Source of the DNA: Spirodela intermedia
Lineage: Eukaryota; Streptophyta; Magnoliopsida; Alismatales; Araceae
Direction of reading: 5' to 3'
Length of the DNA stretch: 64,000 nt
Assembly (NCBI GenBank): GCA_902729315.2
Contig: LR746265.1
Coordinates: 8,117,392-8,181,391 of the forward strand
Shown here: positions 13,901-25,446 of the stretch, piece after piece
How positions within the stretch are numbered: position 1 is the stretch's first letter
Layout of the letters: each line of letters starts with the position of its first letter
Made by a program: the position numbers and the translations under genes
The notes under the pieces: model-generated
What the model was told of the DNA's origin: nothing
Database searches by the model: none
The model's input: only the letters and a program-made list of their open reading frames with translations

Positions 13901-16900
13901 TCAATTAGGTGTTGACTTTGGTATTGCTGGACCTCCCTGGAATCCTTTTTTTCTCCACATACACTCTCCTTGTACTGTTTTGGGCGGAAATATATCATCA
14001 GGTAAGTTTTCTCCACTATTCCTGCTTGCTTCTAGTTATTAGAATGATGCATCTCTATTCTGTTTGCGCATGAGATTGTATACCTTACTAACCGATAAGG
14101 AACCATGTCTTAAACATCTTCTGTTTTTTAACTTTTTACCAGGCAAGAAGTCTTCCTACAGACAAACTGAGAATCGTGTACATTTCAACTAATGCTGCAG
14201 TATATTTGATTCAGGTGACTTCTTGTTCAATAGAATCTTTTGACCTGCTAATTAAACTTTTTTCCCGCACCCTTAATAATTAATTTTCTAAAAATGGATT
14301 GCATGGCTATTAAAATTATAATAATTTTTTATATTTTTTTTCCTCCTATGAGCATAGATCTGTGTCGGAGGTTGAAGGTCGATGCTGCTATTATGGTTGT
14401 AACCACAGATAGATAATCATAGGGTCTCTGCCTGACACACATTAATAATCACCAACGGTAGGACACGTTTAATGAATTGTTTAAAGTATGATGAGATACT
14501 ATGATCGTAGTGGGGGCTAAAACAATTTTCTTTTGTCAACTATAAAGTCTCCATTTTAAATCTCTTTTAGTTTCTTCATTTTCTTATTGTTATGTACTCT
14601 TAAAATTCGTCACAACATCCTGATTTATGGATTGAATTGGCTGATTAATTTGACGTGATTCCAATCTAAATCAGATTTGTCCCAACAAATCTTGAGAATT
14701 CTTGTATGGTGCTTGCAAGGTATCCAGATAAATTCATTCTACATCTGATGCAAATAAATAGAATGAAGCCTTTCTATGCTTATGCTCCGTTCAAGCAAAT
14801 GATCGAATTGATTGAGCTAACTGATTTTTCTTGTCGAGCTAGATACTCTGTCCTAAGAATATCAGGAGATATGGTTAAATTTATTGGATGCTTTTAATTT
14901 CTGGACATGGACTTAATCAAGTATGATTGGCTTTATAGTTCTGGTGAATGTGCCATTGCCTGATGCAGAGTTGACTTGGCCATTCCCTTATTGCTTTGTC
15001 TCCATGCTAAATCTATCTTGCGGATCGGCAAGTTCGAAACTGAGAAAATTAGTTTTTATCAAAGGAAATGTCTTCTTACTTTGGAGCCACTGAGAGCTAG
15101 CTTAAAAGTGATGTGATGCGTGTTAATTTTGACATTTTCTGTAGGATAGTGATCAATAGATACAGTGGAGAACATCATCAAGTTTAATAAATGGTTTGCT
15201 AACCGAAATTGTATTGAAAACAGGTTGTGAAGTGTCAGTGCCGCTGCTTCTACGTACTCATCTACTAGGTGCCACAACTCAAGCTCCATAAGGAAGCAAC
15301 AGTCACCAGCTACAATAAAGTATGGGGGAAACATAATTTCTGAGACTTCAGTAAGGATTATCAAGAGAGGAGGGCAGAATAGAGGAGGTCCAGGGCAATC
15401 AGCGACCCTGGCCTGGTGGAGGTAGGACCTAGAGGCTGCAAGACATGCCAATAATTTGGCGCACAGTCACAGCCTAGCGTGCCATAACCACCGTGGTCAA
15501 GGGTTAGATAGATGAGATAGCCTTACACTCTGGTACTGCAGACCCTGGCCCAAGTGCAGTTGAAGGGAAAGCGGGTCTATTGAGGAAAATCCAGACAAAT
15601 TGGATCTGATATAATGACCTGAAATGTTCCCAAAATTGATAGCTGCTCCAAACTCATGATGTAATTTATGAACTCTTGAACTAGTCTCAGTTCTCCACAT
15701 GCTTTCCGAGGTCTAAGGATATTCATCACTGAGGGTTCAAGATCAAAGTAGGCTGAGGACGCAACATGCTGTGAAAATGATCAACATGCTGATTAGAGTG
15801 AGATGCTGTATCACCAGAACTACAAAGGATAATTGGATAGCTAGTGATGCAGGATCTTCTTTTCTGCTGGAGTGATGGGAGGAAGCTCTCTCCCCTTGTG
15901 CGAATATTTACGACCTAGTTGCACGTTCTTCGGTAAATCCTTCCTCTACCCCTCTGTCTATTATCCCACCACACCCTAACCTCGACAAACCCAGTTCTGG
16001 TCTGTGTATACAAAATTTCAAAATGGAATCTGAAGAGGTGGGACAATTGGCGATTGGAGGGAATTCTAGGAACAATTGATAGTAGTGCAGAAATAACTGA
16101 TAGTAGAGTATCACTTCGGATTAGTGCTTGGTGTTGGTGTTGTCACTGGCAGTAATGAGGCTGAAGTAGGGATTTGAATTGGGAGGAAGTAGTCCAATTT
16201 GCAAAAAGCACGCAGGTATTATTAGGCCATGGTAGATGTGGTCAAGCCATTTCTGTGCGAAATGTGCCAAATAGAAGCTCTGTAGAGTAGTTCGGAATCT
16301 GCATGTGTGTGGAAAAAGAGCTAGAGGGAGGTGAAATTCTTCGTTGTCTCTTTAACCTTCTGTGTTCTACATCGATCTTCTCTCCTCTTCATCACCTCGT
16401 AGAGGTTGTAGGAGGGTTTCATTCCTAACTGACTATTCCTTCATGAGCTCCACAGCGCTAAAGAAAAACTTAAAGTTGAATGGTGGTCGGAAGAAATCTT
16501 AGCTGTGGGGAATTCTCTTGCAAAAGGTGAAATCCCACGAGTAGGAATGAGAGCTATGTAAGTTAGTTTGGTGGATCGGGAGCAATGGAATGATATACGT
16601 AATTGATGCCACACGCTAAAAATTTATGATGAAAGAAAAATTGGTCTGTGATCTAAACTAAATGAAAGAAAACATGTAATATTCGTCATTGGCTTCAACA
16701 CAAGTCAATCAGAAGAAATGAGAGAACTGTATGAATTAATTCGTTCAAGCTATTGGGTCTTTTTCTTTTATTTTGAACTATATTTTTTTCATTTCTTTAA
16801 TAACTAACTTTAATGGTGGTAAAACAAAGATTTTCATGGGATTCTTATTTTACAAACAAATTATGTCAATTTCTTGTTGCTCTTGCGGACACATGCTGAT

Positions 16901-19900
16901 AACGAGATTTTTGGCGCTGTCAGGTTTGCATTTGGGTTGTCATTTGGATACATGATAATGACCTTGTGGAGATACTTGGGAATGTCTTTGTAGCAGGTCA
17001 AGATAACACTGATATCAAGACTTTCCTTTGCTCAAGCTTTTTCTTTCTGCTCCCTGTACTGAACCATGCCTGATTTTCCTCCAATGTTTTCTTCAGCGGT
17101 GTCATTTGTAGCGGCCTTGGGTTTCCTTCTATATGGTGGAAGGTGAAATCTTCTTTTCACTGAATGCATTGCTTCGAGGGGAATCGTACCTGAAAATTAT
17201 CTTATGATGCTACTGTTTTTGCTTCCTGCGTCATATGTTTATTTCTCAACCAAGATGCTGTTAACAGGCTATTCTGCATGCTGAGGCGTTTCCCAATTGA
17301 GTCAAAAGGGCGACGGAAAAAACTTCATGAGGTTTGCTCTTGTACTTGCTTGAGACCAGATAAACTAAGCCATTTACATCTGCTACTTCATCTACAGAGA
17401 CAAGTTCAAGTGTTCAATTTACGCAATGAACTGAACTGGATCCGTCTGAAAATCCTACTATAACTTTGTATCATCATTGTAACCTTACGTTTCATTGATG
17501 GAAACAACTATCAACTAGCTTCCCAGACAATTGAAAAAAATATGGATTGCCATCATGAGATTCCACGTACTACTCACTGGCATTCACCATCTGCCACTAG
17601 ACTTCTTCTTGCTTCTTGAATCTGTTGTAGGATTTATGTGACACAGACTCAGTGAGTGGATTGGCAGACCTAGACTCAGTACATAGTGAAATAATTTAGG
17701 GTTGTTGAGATCATGACGCAAAGCTGTTGGAGCACTCATGCTGAGCGAGTTGTGGATATTGCCACTAGCAGAAATGATGAATGCCAAAACTTAGTATAAT
17801 GTTGCTTCTCTTTGGCTCATTTATTCTTAGTTGGTATTTGAAATTCCCATTTATTCTTCAGTAATCGTCATGTTGCCTGAAATGTTATTTCGATGTTGAT
17901 TTCAAGGGGGCCAATTGTTTTTATAGATGCTCGCGAATGGACTGAAATCATTTTTTTATTTTTATTTTTTGCATGCATGGAATTCGAAACACTTGTTTGA
18001 ATTAGGACTATCTGAGACAGATTTCTTATGGAGATTTAACGATTTCTTGGATGCAGGTTGGGTCTGTTACAGGGATTTGCTTCACCTGCTTTCTCATAAG
18101 GTGCTTCGTGGTGAGTATTTTATACTGTCAGATGGAAGATTACATATGACTTAAGGAGAGCTCTGCATCCTTAACAAATCACACTTCTGGAAATTACATG
18201 ATAAAAAACAAGTAAAAAAGGAAAACTGAGTTAAGTTCTTAATACAAATGGCCTCTGAGACATTTCTGAAAGAAGATTGACTTAAGATGACGCACTCTGG
18301 GTATTTGCCTGGAAGAGATCGTCATGCGTAGAAACCCATAACAAACTTTGTGGGAAAAGAAAAATACTTGCACGCATACAAAAATAAAACAAAGAATACG
18401 ATCAAGTGATGAAAATTCCCATAATACCTAGTAATTACATGCCGAAGTGGGAAAGAAAGAGAGTGAAGTGTGTGCATTTAACATCCTAGAAAGAATGAAA
18501 TCTGGACAAAACTCGGAGAGCCCATGCACATGATTACAAGAAAGGAAATTGAATAAGATATAGCTCGTAGTTCTGAGTCCTTTCTTTTCCCAATACTTTC
18601 TGTCGCCAGCCAGTGAATTTTTAGTGAACACAGTTGAAAGAACTCCTAATGAAAGTAGTACCAGCATCACTTGATTGTAACAGAGGTAACAGAGCCTGCA
18701 TCAATCGCTTGTTTCATGGAAATGGTTTAGAAGGATAGGTGAAGCAGCTCCTTAGTTTAAAGGTAATTCCAACTGTTGCGATCACACTCCCATCATTGGT
18801 CACCAGACATTTCTTCGGAACCCGTACTCCCTATTTTCCCCACTTACTACCTATTGCCCAATGCTGATAGTTCTGGTTTCTTTCCCCTCTCCTGTTCTAG
18901 TTCAGTCGTTCCACTTTAGGAAGAAGACAAACAGAGGAAAATATGTGGAGGCGATGCCAGAAGCAGGCCCTGAAAACACATTTACGAAGCATGGATGAAT
19001 CTAGTGGGAATTTACCGTTTATAGCAAGAATATAGAGTTCTCAGCAGCAGCCTTAGTCCCACTGGACTGCATTGTCTCCCTCTTTGGCAGCTGCAGCTCC
19101 CCACTTCCATCCTCACACACGAGGATGGAAACTACGATGGGAAAGACTAAGATTGGCCCTGTATCTGTAGCAGTGAGCTCCTGAACCCAATGGGATATAA
19201 TTATCCTGAAATGGTCAGTCCTCTTCTAAAACCAACTCCATAACTGGGTCTTGCATAAATCTCCATAATGCTTGCCAGTTTTCTATTAAATGTCCTACCT
19301 ACTTTAGTTTCTTCGACATTCTGAATCATAGCTTGGCAGAGTATGGGTTTTCCATACATAAACGGACCTCAACAGACTCTCTCTGTGTGCATGGTATGCC
19401 TTCAATGTGTTCTATGTTTGTATTGATTTCTCTTGAGCTTAGTCCTCCTACTCTGCTGCAGAAGAGAAAAGCACCATCTTTCTTAGGAATGCACATGCCT
19501 TGAGAGTTGATGTTGGGGATCCATCTTACTGACCTGAATGCGACACAATCAAACCCAGTGACCTCCAAACCTGTTCCCTCATAAATTTTAAGAACCCTAA
19601 ATGTCTGACTTGATCAGGCGTGCGGAATCACTGCCTGCTGATGCGTCCCAACTCTACTCAATATCTGTCTGTTACCACAGGCTACTTTCATTCTCTCATC
19701 TTGTTTTTCTCTGCTGCTTGTGTCAGGTCGGAGTTTCTGCATTTGATTCCAACGCATCTCTTGATGTCCTGTATCATCCAATACTGAACCTCGTCTATTA
19801 CACGGTAAGTTCTCATCATGCTGGTCGCTGACTTCAAATCAATCTGCAGTCTCTGCGTTGACTTTTCTCATTTCTGATACTCCATGGCAGCTGACTGAGA

Positions 19901-19983
19901 TTGTTCCCTCGGCCCTCGTCCTATATATACTGCGGAAGCTACCGCCTAAGAGAGTATCAGCTCAGTACCACCCTATCCGATAA
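7990..19983 (+). CDS. TOM1: TOM1/THH1-family seven-helix membrane protein, complete, 11 exons
   Basis: Exons: 7990-8154, 10473-10563, 10642-10694, 13909-14001, 14143-14214, 16924-16996, 17097-17142, 17268-17331, 18057-18110, 19727-19804, 19891-19983. All are GT-AG and join to 293 residues ending QYHPIR and TAA. Plant TOM1/TOM3/THH1 proteins are tonoplast multi-pass proteins; in Arabidopsis TOM1 and TOM3 are known as host factors that tobamoviruses recruit to membranes. Family signatures: [20 protein letters not shown] (about residues 59-78), [20 protein letters not shown] (about 126-145), GFLLYGGR (191-198), [20 protein letters not shown] (about 204-223) and [18 protein letters not shown] at the C-terminus. 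The [12 protein letters not shown] and [10 protein letters not shown] segments look closer to TOM1/THH1 than to TOM3, from memory. The start is the first ATG of the long first-exon frame. Introns of 2.3, 3.2 and 2.7 kb stretch an 882-bp CDS over 12 kb. Family is very sure; the paralogue symbol is moderate. Confidence 0.93.
10695..13908 (+). other. 3.2-kb intron of the TOM1-like gene
   Basis: The intron runs between the exon ending in LLKPK and the exon starting VLTLVLLD. It is AT-rich with scattered short frames only. I could not recognise a transposable element, an RNA gene or an extra exon. Confidence 0.7.
14215..16923 (+). other. 2.7-kb intron of the TOM1-like gene with a possible old insertion
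   Basis: The outer parts are ordinary AT-rich intron. About 15060-16560 is less AT-rich and contains a 130-codon open frame on the minus strand (15059-15451) with no recognisable domain. An old element insertion would explain the composition, but no terminal repeats were found. Confidence 0.5.
18111..19726 (+). other. 1.6-kb intron of the TOM1-like gene
   Basis: The intron separates exons coding IRCFV and [10 protein letters not shown] see no feature in it beyond splice sites and random short frames. Confidence 0.65.
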
Positions 19984-21515
19984 TATGAGAGGAGAGGCTA
20001 AGTGCCTCTGCCACTGTGCTATCTATCAGCTCTTAAGGATTATTATCTCAACGTGATGTGTATGGATGTTAATGAAACTCTCTCCAGATCTTGCTGACGA
20101 TTAGGAGCAGATTTTTTTCAGACCAAAGATCTAATGGGGGGATCCAGATGGGCAATTCAGGAGAGCAGCATAGTGGTTTGATTTTGAAGTGGAAACCGAG
20201 ATCGTCTGCCATTTGTTGCTATATTTGTTCTCTATTATGGGGATTGTAATTCATAGACTCGCTTTTTGTAGGAGTCATATGAGTCGTCTCAAGTCTGAGT
20301 TAGATGATCTGATTCAAGGTTATCGAACACTGAGAGGTTTGTTTCTGTGCTTCATCTTTTGGCATGAATATTGATTGAGCAAGGAACTGACCTGCTAGGC
20401 CATGGACAACATTCGACATTCATCAGGAGGTAGTTTAAATTTTATTTTATTTTTCTATGAAATATAGGTGATCAATCAGAAGTAGAAGGGAATAAGTTTG
20501 ACCAAGTTAGAAGATGAAGAATTGGATAAATATTTAAAACGTTCGATCATTATTTAGACTCCAATCGGCTATCCAACTGTCCAACAATGATTGTCACATC
20601 ATCCTCAAACTTCCTTTTATTGAATTCCAATGGATGGAATTTAAATGCCATCAAATGCAATAGAACTACCATTTATAGCTGGACGATTGCTGTGAAGATT
20701 TTTCGGTTAAATTGGGGTTGAATATATACAAGTATTTGATTTAATATCTTCTAATTTCGTTATACGTCAACCGATTTGATTCTGCTAGGCTGCCTTTGAA
20801 TTAACTCTTGATGGTAAAAGAAAAAGAATCAAATAGATTTATACGTCAACCAATGTGACAATTGCATTGAGTTAAACATGTGAAAGTTTGAATAATTTTG
20901 ATGGTGACAAAATCTGTAGAAAGGTAAATGATAACAATAGAAATGACAACATTACTTGGTCCATTAAACATAAATTAGAACAGATGGAAGCATATGCTAA
21001 TTCAAGAAAAATATGCTCAAAGGTAAAAATAGCTATTTTACATCTCAAAGAGAACTAAGATATGTTCTAGACATAATTTTTGTTAAAATTGGGATATGAA
21101 TGCATATACTCGTCACAAAGAGAATTCAGAGACAAACACCATTCAACAAATGTCACAGTAAAAATCAAACATTTTGATTTTTTATTAATTTTAGAATATT
21201 AACAACCATTTTATGAAGCTTGAATTTCGGTGCTGATTTGACATCAAACACGTAATTTTCAGCCATTGTAGAGACTATGTTGGATCGCCCCGGACTTAGT
21301 AAGGAGCCTTCAATTCACATTAATAAAAGAGGAGAGATAAGAGTCACAATGGTGACACACTCCATCCAAAGAGTCTACACAAGCTTACAACTGAACTGCG
21401 TGCGACAAACAGAAGAAAATGGGCTTCTGCTTGAGTTCTCATTGTCTTTCTCTCACAAGTTACTTGTGCATCATTGGGCAAACAAACCCACACCACATAA
21501 GCCTATAAGTTCTTA
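19984..21515. other. Intergenic spacer after the TOM1-like gene
   Basis: The first few hundred bases are presumably 3' UTR. About 20400-21250 is AT-rich with no gene. It holds a TTTTGATGGTGACAAAAT segment at about 20898, resembling one at about 27067 (TTTTGATGATGACAAAAT), which suggests fragments of one dispersed repeat. No tRNA or ORF of note. Confidence 0.5.
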
Positions 21516-21869
21516 GGTTAGGTTCCCTCTCAGTTCAGGGCCAAAGAAGGAACCTCGGCCCAAGCCCGTTTTGGGGTCACTTATGGCCGAAAGGGGAAAG
21601 ATACTGTTAGAGGGAACTGAACATAGAATGGGTCCAGGCCCACTTAGGGAGTTAGGGAAGATAAACCTCTGAACTCCCTCCTTCCTTTGAGAGCACTTTC
21701 AGGAAAAGAGGGGGACACTGTCAAATCCGTCTTGACTGTTCTAGGGTTTCCATCAGAAACTCCCTTTTTTGTTACTCGTAATGACTGTGAGTTATTTCTT
21801 TTACATGTCTGTTGTCTTCTTCTCTGCAATCTGATTGTCGTATGTGATAGGGTTCCATTAGGTATTTCA
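21516..21869 (+). repeat. 5' LTR of the gypsy element
   Basis: It aligns with the right LTR along its length, sharing the segments TTAGGTTCCCTC, TTTTGGGGTCACTTATGGCC, TCCGTCTTGACTGTTCTAGG and TGTGATAGGGTTC. The expected TG start has decayed. Confidence 0.8.
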
Positions 21870-21874
21870 TCGTC

Positions 21875-21887
21875 TGGTATTAGAGCC
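21875..21887 (+). other. Primer-binding site, initiator-Met type
   Basis: TGGTATTAGAGCC lies five bases after the left LTR. It differs by one C-to-T change from the TGGTATCAGAGCC form found in many plant retroelements. Confidence 0.8.
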
Positions 21888-22515
21888 ATGGTGCCGAGGG
21901 ATGGAGACCAAGTCAAGATGGTTGCAGCTAGCTTAGATGATGATGTATTATTCTGGTTCCAATGGACAGAAGTTAGAGAACTCGTCAAGGGGTGACAAGA
22001 CATCAAACATAGAACTACGGAAGTGATTCAGCTTACAGTCAAAAAGGTAATCAATGTGAACAGTTTCTGGACATCAAGGAGAAAGTTAACTTAGCAAAGT
22101 GGAGAAGGGAATTTGAGAGATTATCCTGCACTATCCACACGCTGACAGAGGAGACCATGGAAAGTACTACGACAGGGCATTTGAGTAGAGGTCAAATTGT
22201 TCAATCCACAAGGCCTCAACAGTATGATGGACACATCACAAGTCATATGGGAGAGAAATGTAGTCCTCATAACGAGCTCGGTCGAAAGCGATTGACATGT
22301 GGATGGTGAAGGCTCTCTCATACAATTGAGTTCGGGTGAAGGACTCTTAAGGTATAGAATTCAGGGAATCAGGCAGTACAGCTCATAGGATTAGCAGCTG
22401 AAACCCCCACAGCGTGGCTGCGAAAGGGACCGAAATTATACAGCAGTCCACTAACATGAGGAGAATATTCTGACTTAGCAAAGTAGAATTATAAGACCAG
22501 AGGAGTAAAGGGCTA

Positions 22516-24360
22516 TGTTTTTCATGTGATGAAAGATTTTTGCCTAGCCACATCTTCATAAAGGACCTGCAGCTGATCCTAGTTTATGATGAAGAGGGAG
22601 GTCTGAATGAGCCAAAATCATCACAAGTTCGTGAGATGACTCGCGGGCAGGAAGAAGAGCAAGAGCCACCCATTGAGATCTCTCTCAATCCTATATTGGA
22701 CTCATATTGTTAAGGATGATGAAACTGAAAGGGCAACTCATCAACTGAGAAGTAACAGTGTTACTAGATTGTGGAGCAACCCACAAACTCATTTCACGAG
22801 GACTGGTAGGTGACCTCAACCTTCTCTTGGTCACGACAACGAATTATGACGTCATTTTGGGTGATGGTCTACAATGATGAGAGGGTGAGGCATATGCCAA
22901 GGACTGAAGTTGGAGCTACAAAAATTAGTAGTAGAAGAAATATTTTTTTGTTTAATTTTAAGAATTTTCTCTAAAATATATATTTGTAATGATATATTGA
23001 TATATAGTTGTGATCATCCTTCTCATAGCCAACACCTCACCAAAGTTTACAAACTATTGGAAGAGCACCCACTGCATGTTCACACTAAGAAATATGTTTT
23101 TGGTACTCATTACATTGAATATTTCGGTCATTTAGTATTTCAAATAAGGTGTGGAAGTAGATGATAGCAAGGTCAAGGTAATGAAGAATTGGCCTACCCC
23201 CAACAACTAGTGGGAGGCCAATTCTATAAGCATTTTTTGTGGCTCATTATGAGATTATAGTACAACCCCTCACTCAACTATTAAAGAAGTAAGGGTTCAC
23301 ATGGGGCAAAGAAGCTAAACAATTCGTTCAACAGTTCAAACAAGCTCTCAGCATGATTCTTGTCCTAGCTGTTCTAGACTTCTCATAGTGGTTTGAGTTA
23401 GAAGCAGATGTATCGGGTTACGAGGTTCGAACAGTTTCTATGCAGGGTAGGAGACTAGTGGCTTATTTCAGCCAAACTCCTTCCCTCTGTAGTCACTTTT
23501 GAAATTAGCTTAGGAAAGGGAGCTCAAGGCCATAATCTTGACCATTCTTAAATGAAGACATTACTTGATTGGTGGTTTTTTGTTATTTTCACTTACCAAC
23601 TCAGCCTTAAGTTTCTTCTTGAACAACAATAGGTGCATTTTAGTATACCAAAAGTGGCTGGTAAAAAATTATGGCCTTTTGACTTTACCAGGAAGCACTA
23701 GGCCAAAGTGGAAAACAAGGTAGTGGACGCCATAACTCAATCCTCTACCTTCCTTATTGCAAGCGAAGATAAACACAACTTCCTATGTCATTGATCAGCA
23801 GCAACTTTGTTCAAAATGAACGTCTATCCAAGATTAAGTCAGTCCTACTACATTGCTCAATGAGCTGGCTGCACCATGGGGTCCTATTGTATTGTGAAAG
23901 AGACACCCTGTCAGCCACGTTGAGTATGATTTCATCACTCTTACAAGCCTATGATGATAGTTCTGTAGAGGGTCATTTGGGCTTCTTATGAACCTAGAAA
24001 AGGATCATTTAAATGATTATTGGCTCGAGATGAAGCAAACCATCAAGGATTATACCCAACACTGCTTGACTTATCCATGCAACAAGTATGAATTAGTCAT
24101 TGCCTACTAGATTATTATGACCCCTCCCTACTTCCAACCAAATGTTGGAAGAGTTCAACATAGATTTTATAAAAGGTTTGCTCAACTCGTGAGGGTTTTG
24201 AACTATTATGGTAGTTGTGGATAGTCATTTTATTTTGCTGAGACATCTTCTCACAACAGCCATAGTAGTTGAAGAATTCATTACCCATGTGGTGAAGCTG
24301 TATGACTTTCCCTTTCGATCTACCATATCAGATTTTCACAAGCCTATTCTGGACTAAATT
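22516..24360 (+). pseudogene. Broken gag-pol of the gypsy element
   Basis: In shifting frames and with many stops I see a zinc-knuckle remnant (CFSCDERFLPSH, 22516-22551), a retropepsin-like active site LLDCGATHKLIS (22761-22796), and the end of a reverse transcriptase with NDILIYS in place of the usual DDILIYS (about 22955-23160). RNase H remnants follow around 23400-23490 (ELEADVSGYEV, GRRLVAYFSQ), then integrase remnants around 24030-24360 (EEFNIDFIKGL, VVVDSHF). The gap between protease and RT is too short for a full RT, so the finger and palm part has been lost. No intact product can be expected. Confidence 0.75.
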
Positions 24361-25053
24361 ATTTTGCCTACAAGGCGCGAATCTTAAACGGAACACCATC
24401 TTCTATCCCCAAACAGAGGTACTCAATAGATGTTTAGAGACTTGTCTTTACTATTTTTCGTGGTAGCCAGCTGCTCCATGTTTGGGCCAAACAGAGGATC
24501 CCCCTCTGATTATCAAGGTTTCTGAAATGGAGATATGAGTGGCCATAGTGGAAAACTAGATATATTAGCAAGACCTCATCTTGATGGAGCTTAAATAGAA
24601 TTTAATTTGTGCTCAGGCACGAATGAAAACCCAAACAGATCAACGTAGAAGATAGATTGAGTTTCAACTTTGCAACTTGGCTTTCCTTGAGCTTCAACCC
24701 TATCAAATGCTGTGTCCCTAGCCCACAGAAGAAATCAGAAACTCTCACACCATGTTCCCCGTATGATTGGGCAGGTCGCCTACAAACTAGAACTACTTGG
24801 GGGATGCCAAGATACACCAAATCTTACATGTCTCACGGCTTAAAAAGGTGATTGGCACCAACTCTTAAGGCCAGCCTCTCACACCACTCATTGACAAAGA
24901 TTTACATGAAAAAGGTTCAGAGGGACCGGAACTACTACTCAAATGGCACCATCTAGTAGAGTTTGAGGCCACATGAAAGGCATCCCACATCGCTCAAAAC
25001 TACACCAATTTCAACCTTGGGGACAAGGTGGCTCCAATGGGCCGGGGGGGTAA

Positions 25054-25446
25054 TATTAGGTTCCCTCCTAGCTTCCCCTCTGGACTGCCTTCAAGGCCAG
25101 CAGAAGGAACCTCAACCTTGCCTATTTTGGGGTCACTTATGGCCAAAAGGGGAAGGAGACCGTAAGAGGGAACTGCAGACAAAGTGGGCACAGGGCCCAC
25201 CAAGAGAGTTAGGGTAGATAAACCTTTGAACCACACCTTGGAAGGCACTTATGGGAAAGAAGTCAATGGGACAGAGGGATACCCTCGAATCCGTCTTGAC
25301 TGTTCTAGGGTTTCCTTCGGAAACACCCTCTTTTCTTACTCGTAACCTATATTCATCACTGTGGATTGTTCTTTATTCATCTCTGTTGTCCTCTTCTCCA
25401 CAATTTGGTTGCTATTTGTGATAGGGTTCTATTAGGTATTCTGTCA
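25054..25446 (+). repeat. 3' LTR of the gypsy element
   Basis: This is the right partner of the LTR at 21516-21869 and sits just after a GGGCCGGGGGGG polypurine tract. It carries small extra blocks relative to the left copy, so the two have diverged by substitutions and indels. Confidence 0.8.

Larger units (their letters stand above)
21516..25446 (+). mobile_element. Decayed Ty3/gypsy LTR retrotransposon
   Basis: Two related LTRs (about 21516-21869 and 25054-25446) bracket a 3.2-kb interior. A primer-binding site follows the left LTR (TGGTATTAGAGCC, close to the initiator-Met type) and a G-rich polypurine tract precedes the right LTR (about 25038-25050). Broken gag-pol remnants occur in the order zinc knuckle, protease, reverse transcriptase, RNase H, integrase, which places it in Ty3/gypsy. 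Many stops and a missing N-terminal half of RT make it dead. LTR lengths differ (about 354 and 393 bp). Flanking 5-bp sequences do not match, so a target duplication is not visible and the ends may be a few bases off. Confidence 0.85.

Noticed and set aside
15059-15451. 130-codon minus-strand frame in a TOM1-like intron
   Set aside because: No domain, no start or splice support, and a composition typical of a chance frame in a moderately GC-rich insertion.
21644-22006. 120-codon minus-strand frame and 102-codon plus-strand frame
   Set aside because: Both lie mainly in the LTR and primer-binding-site region of the gypsy element and have no protein similarity I recognise.
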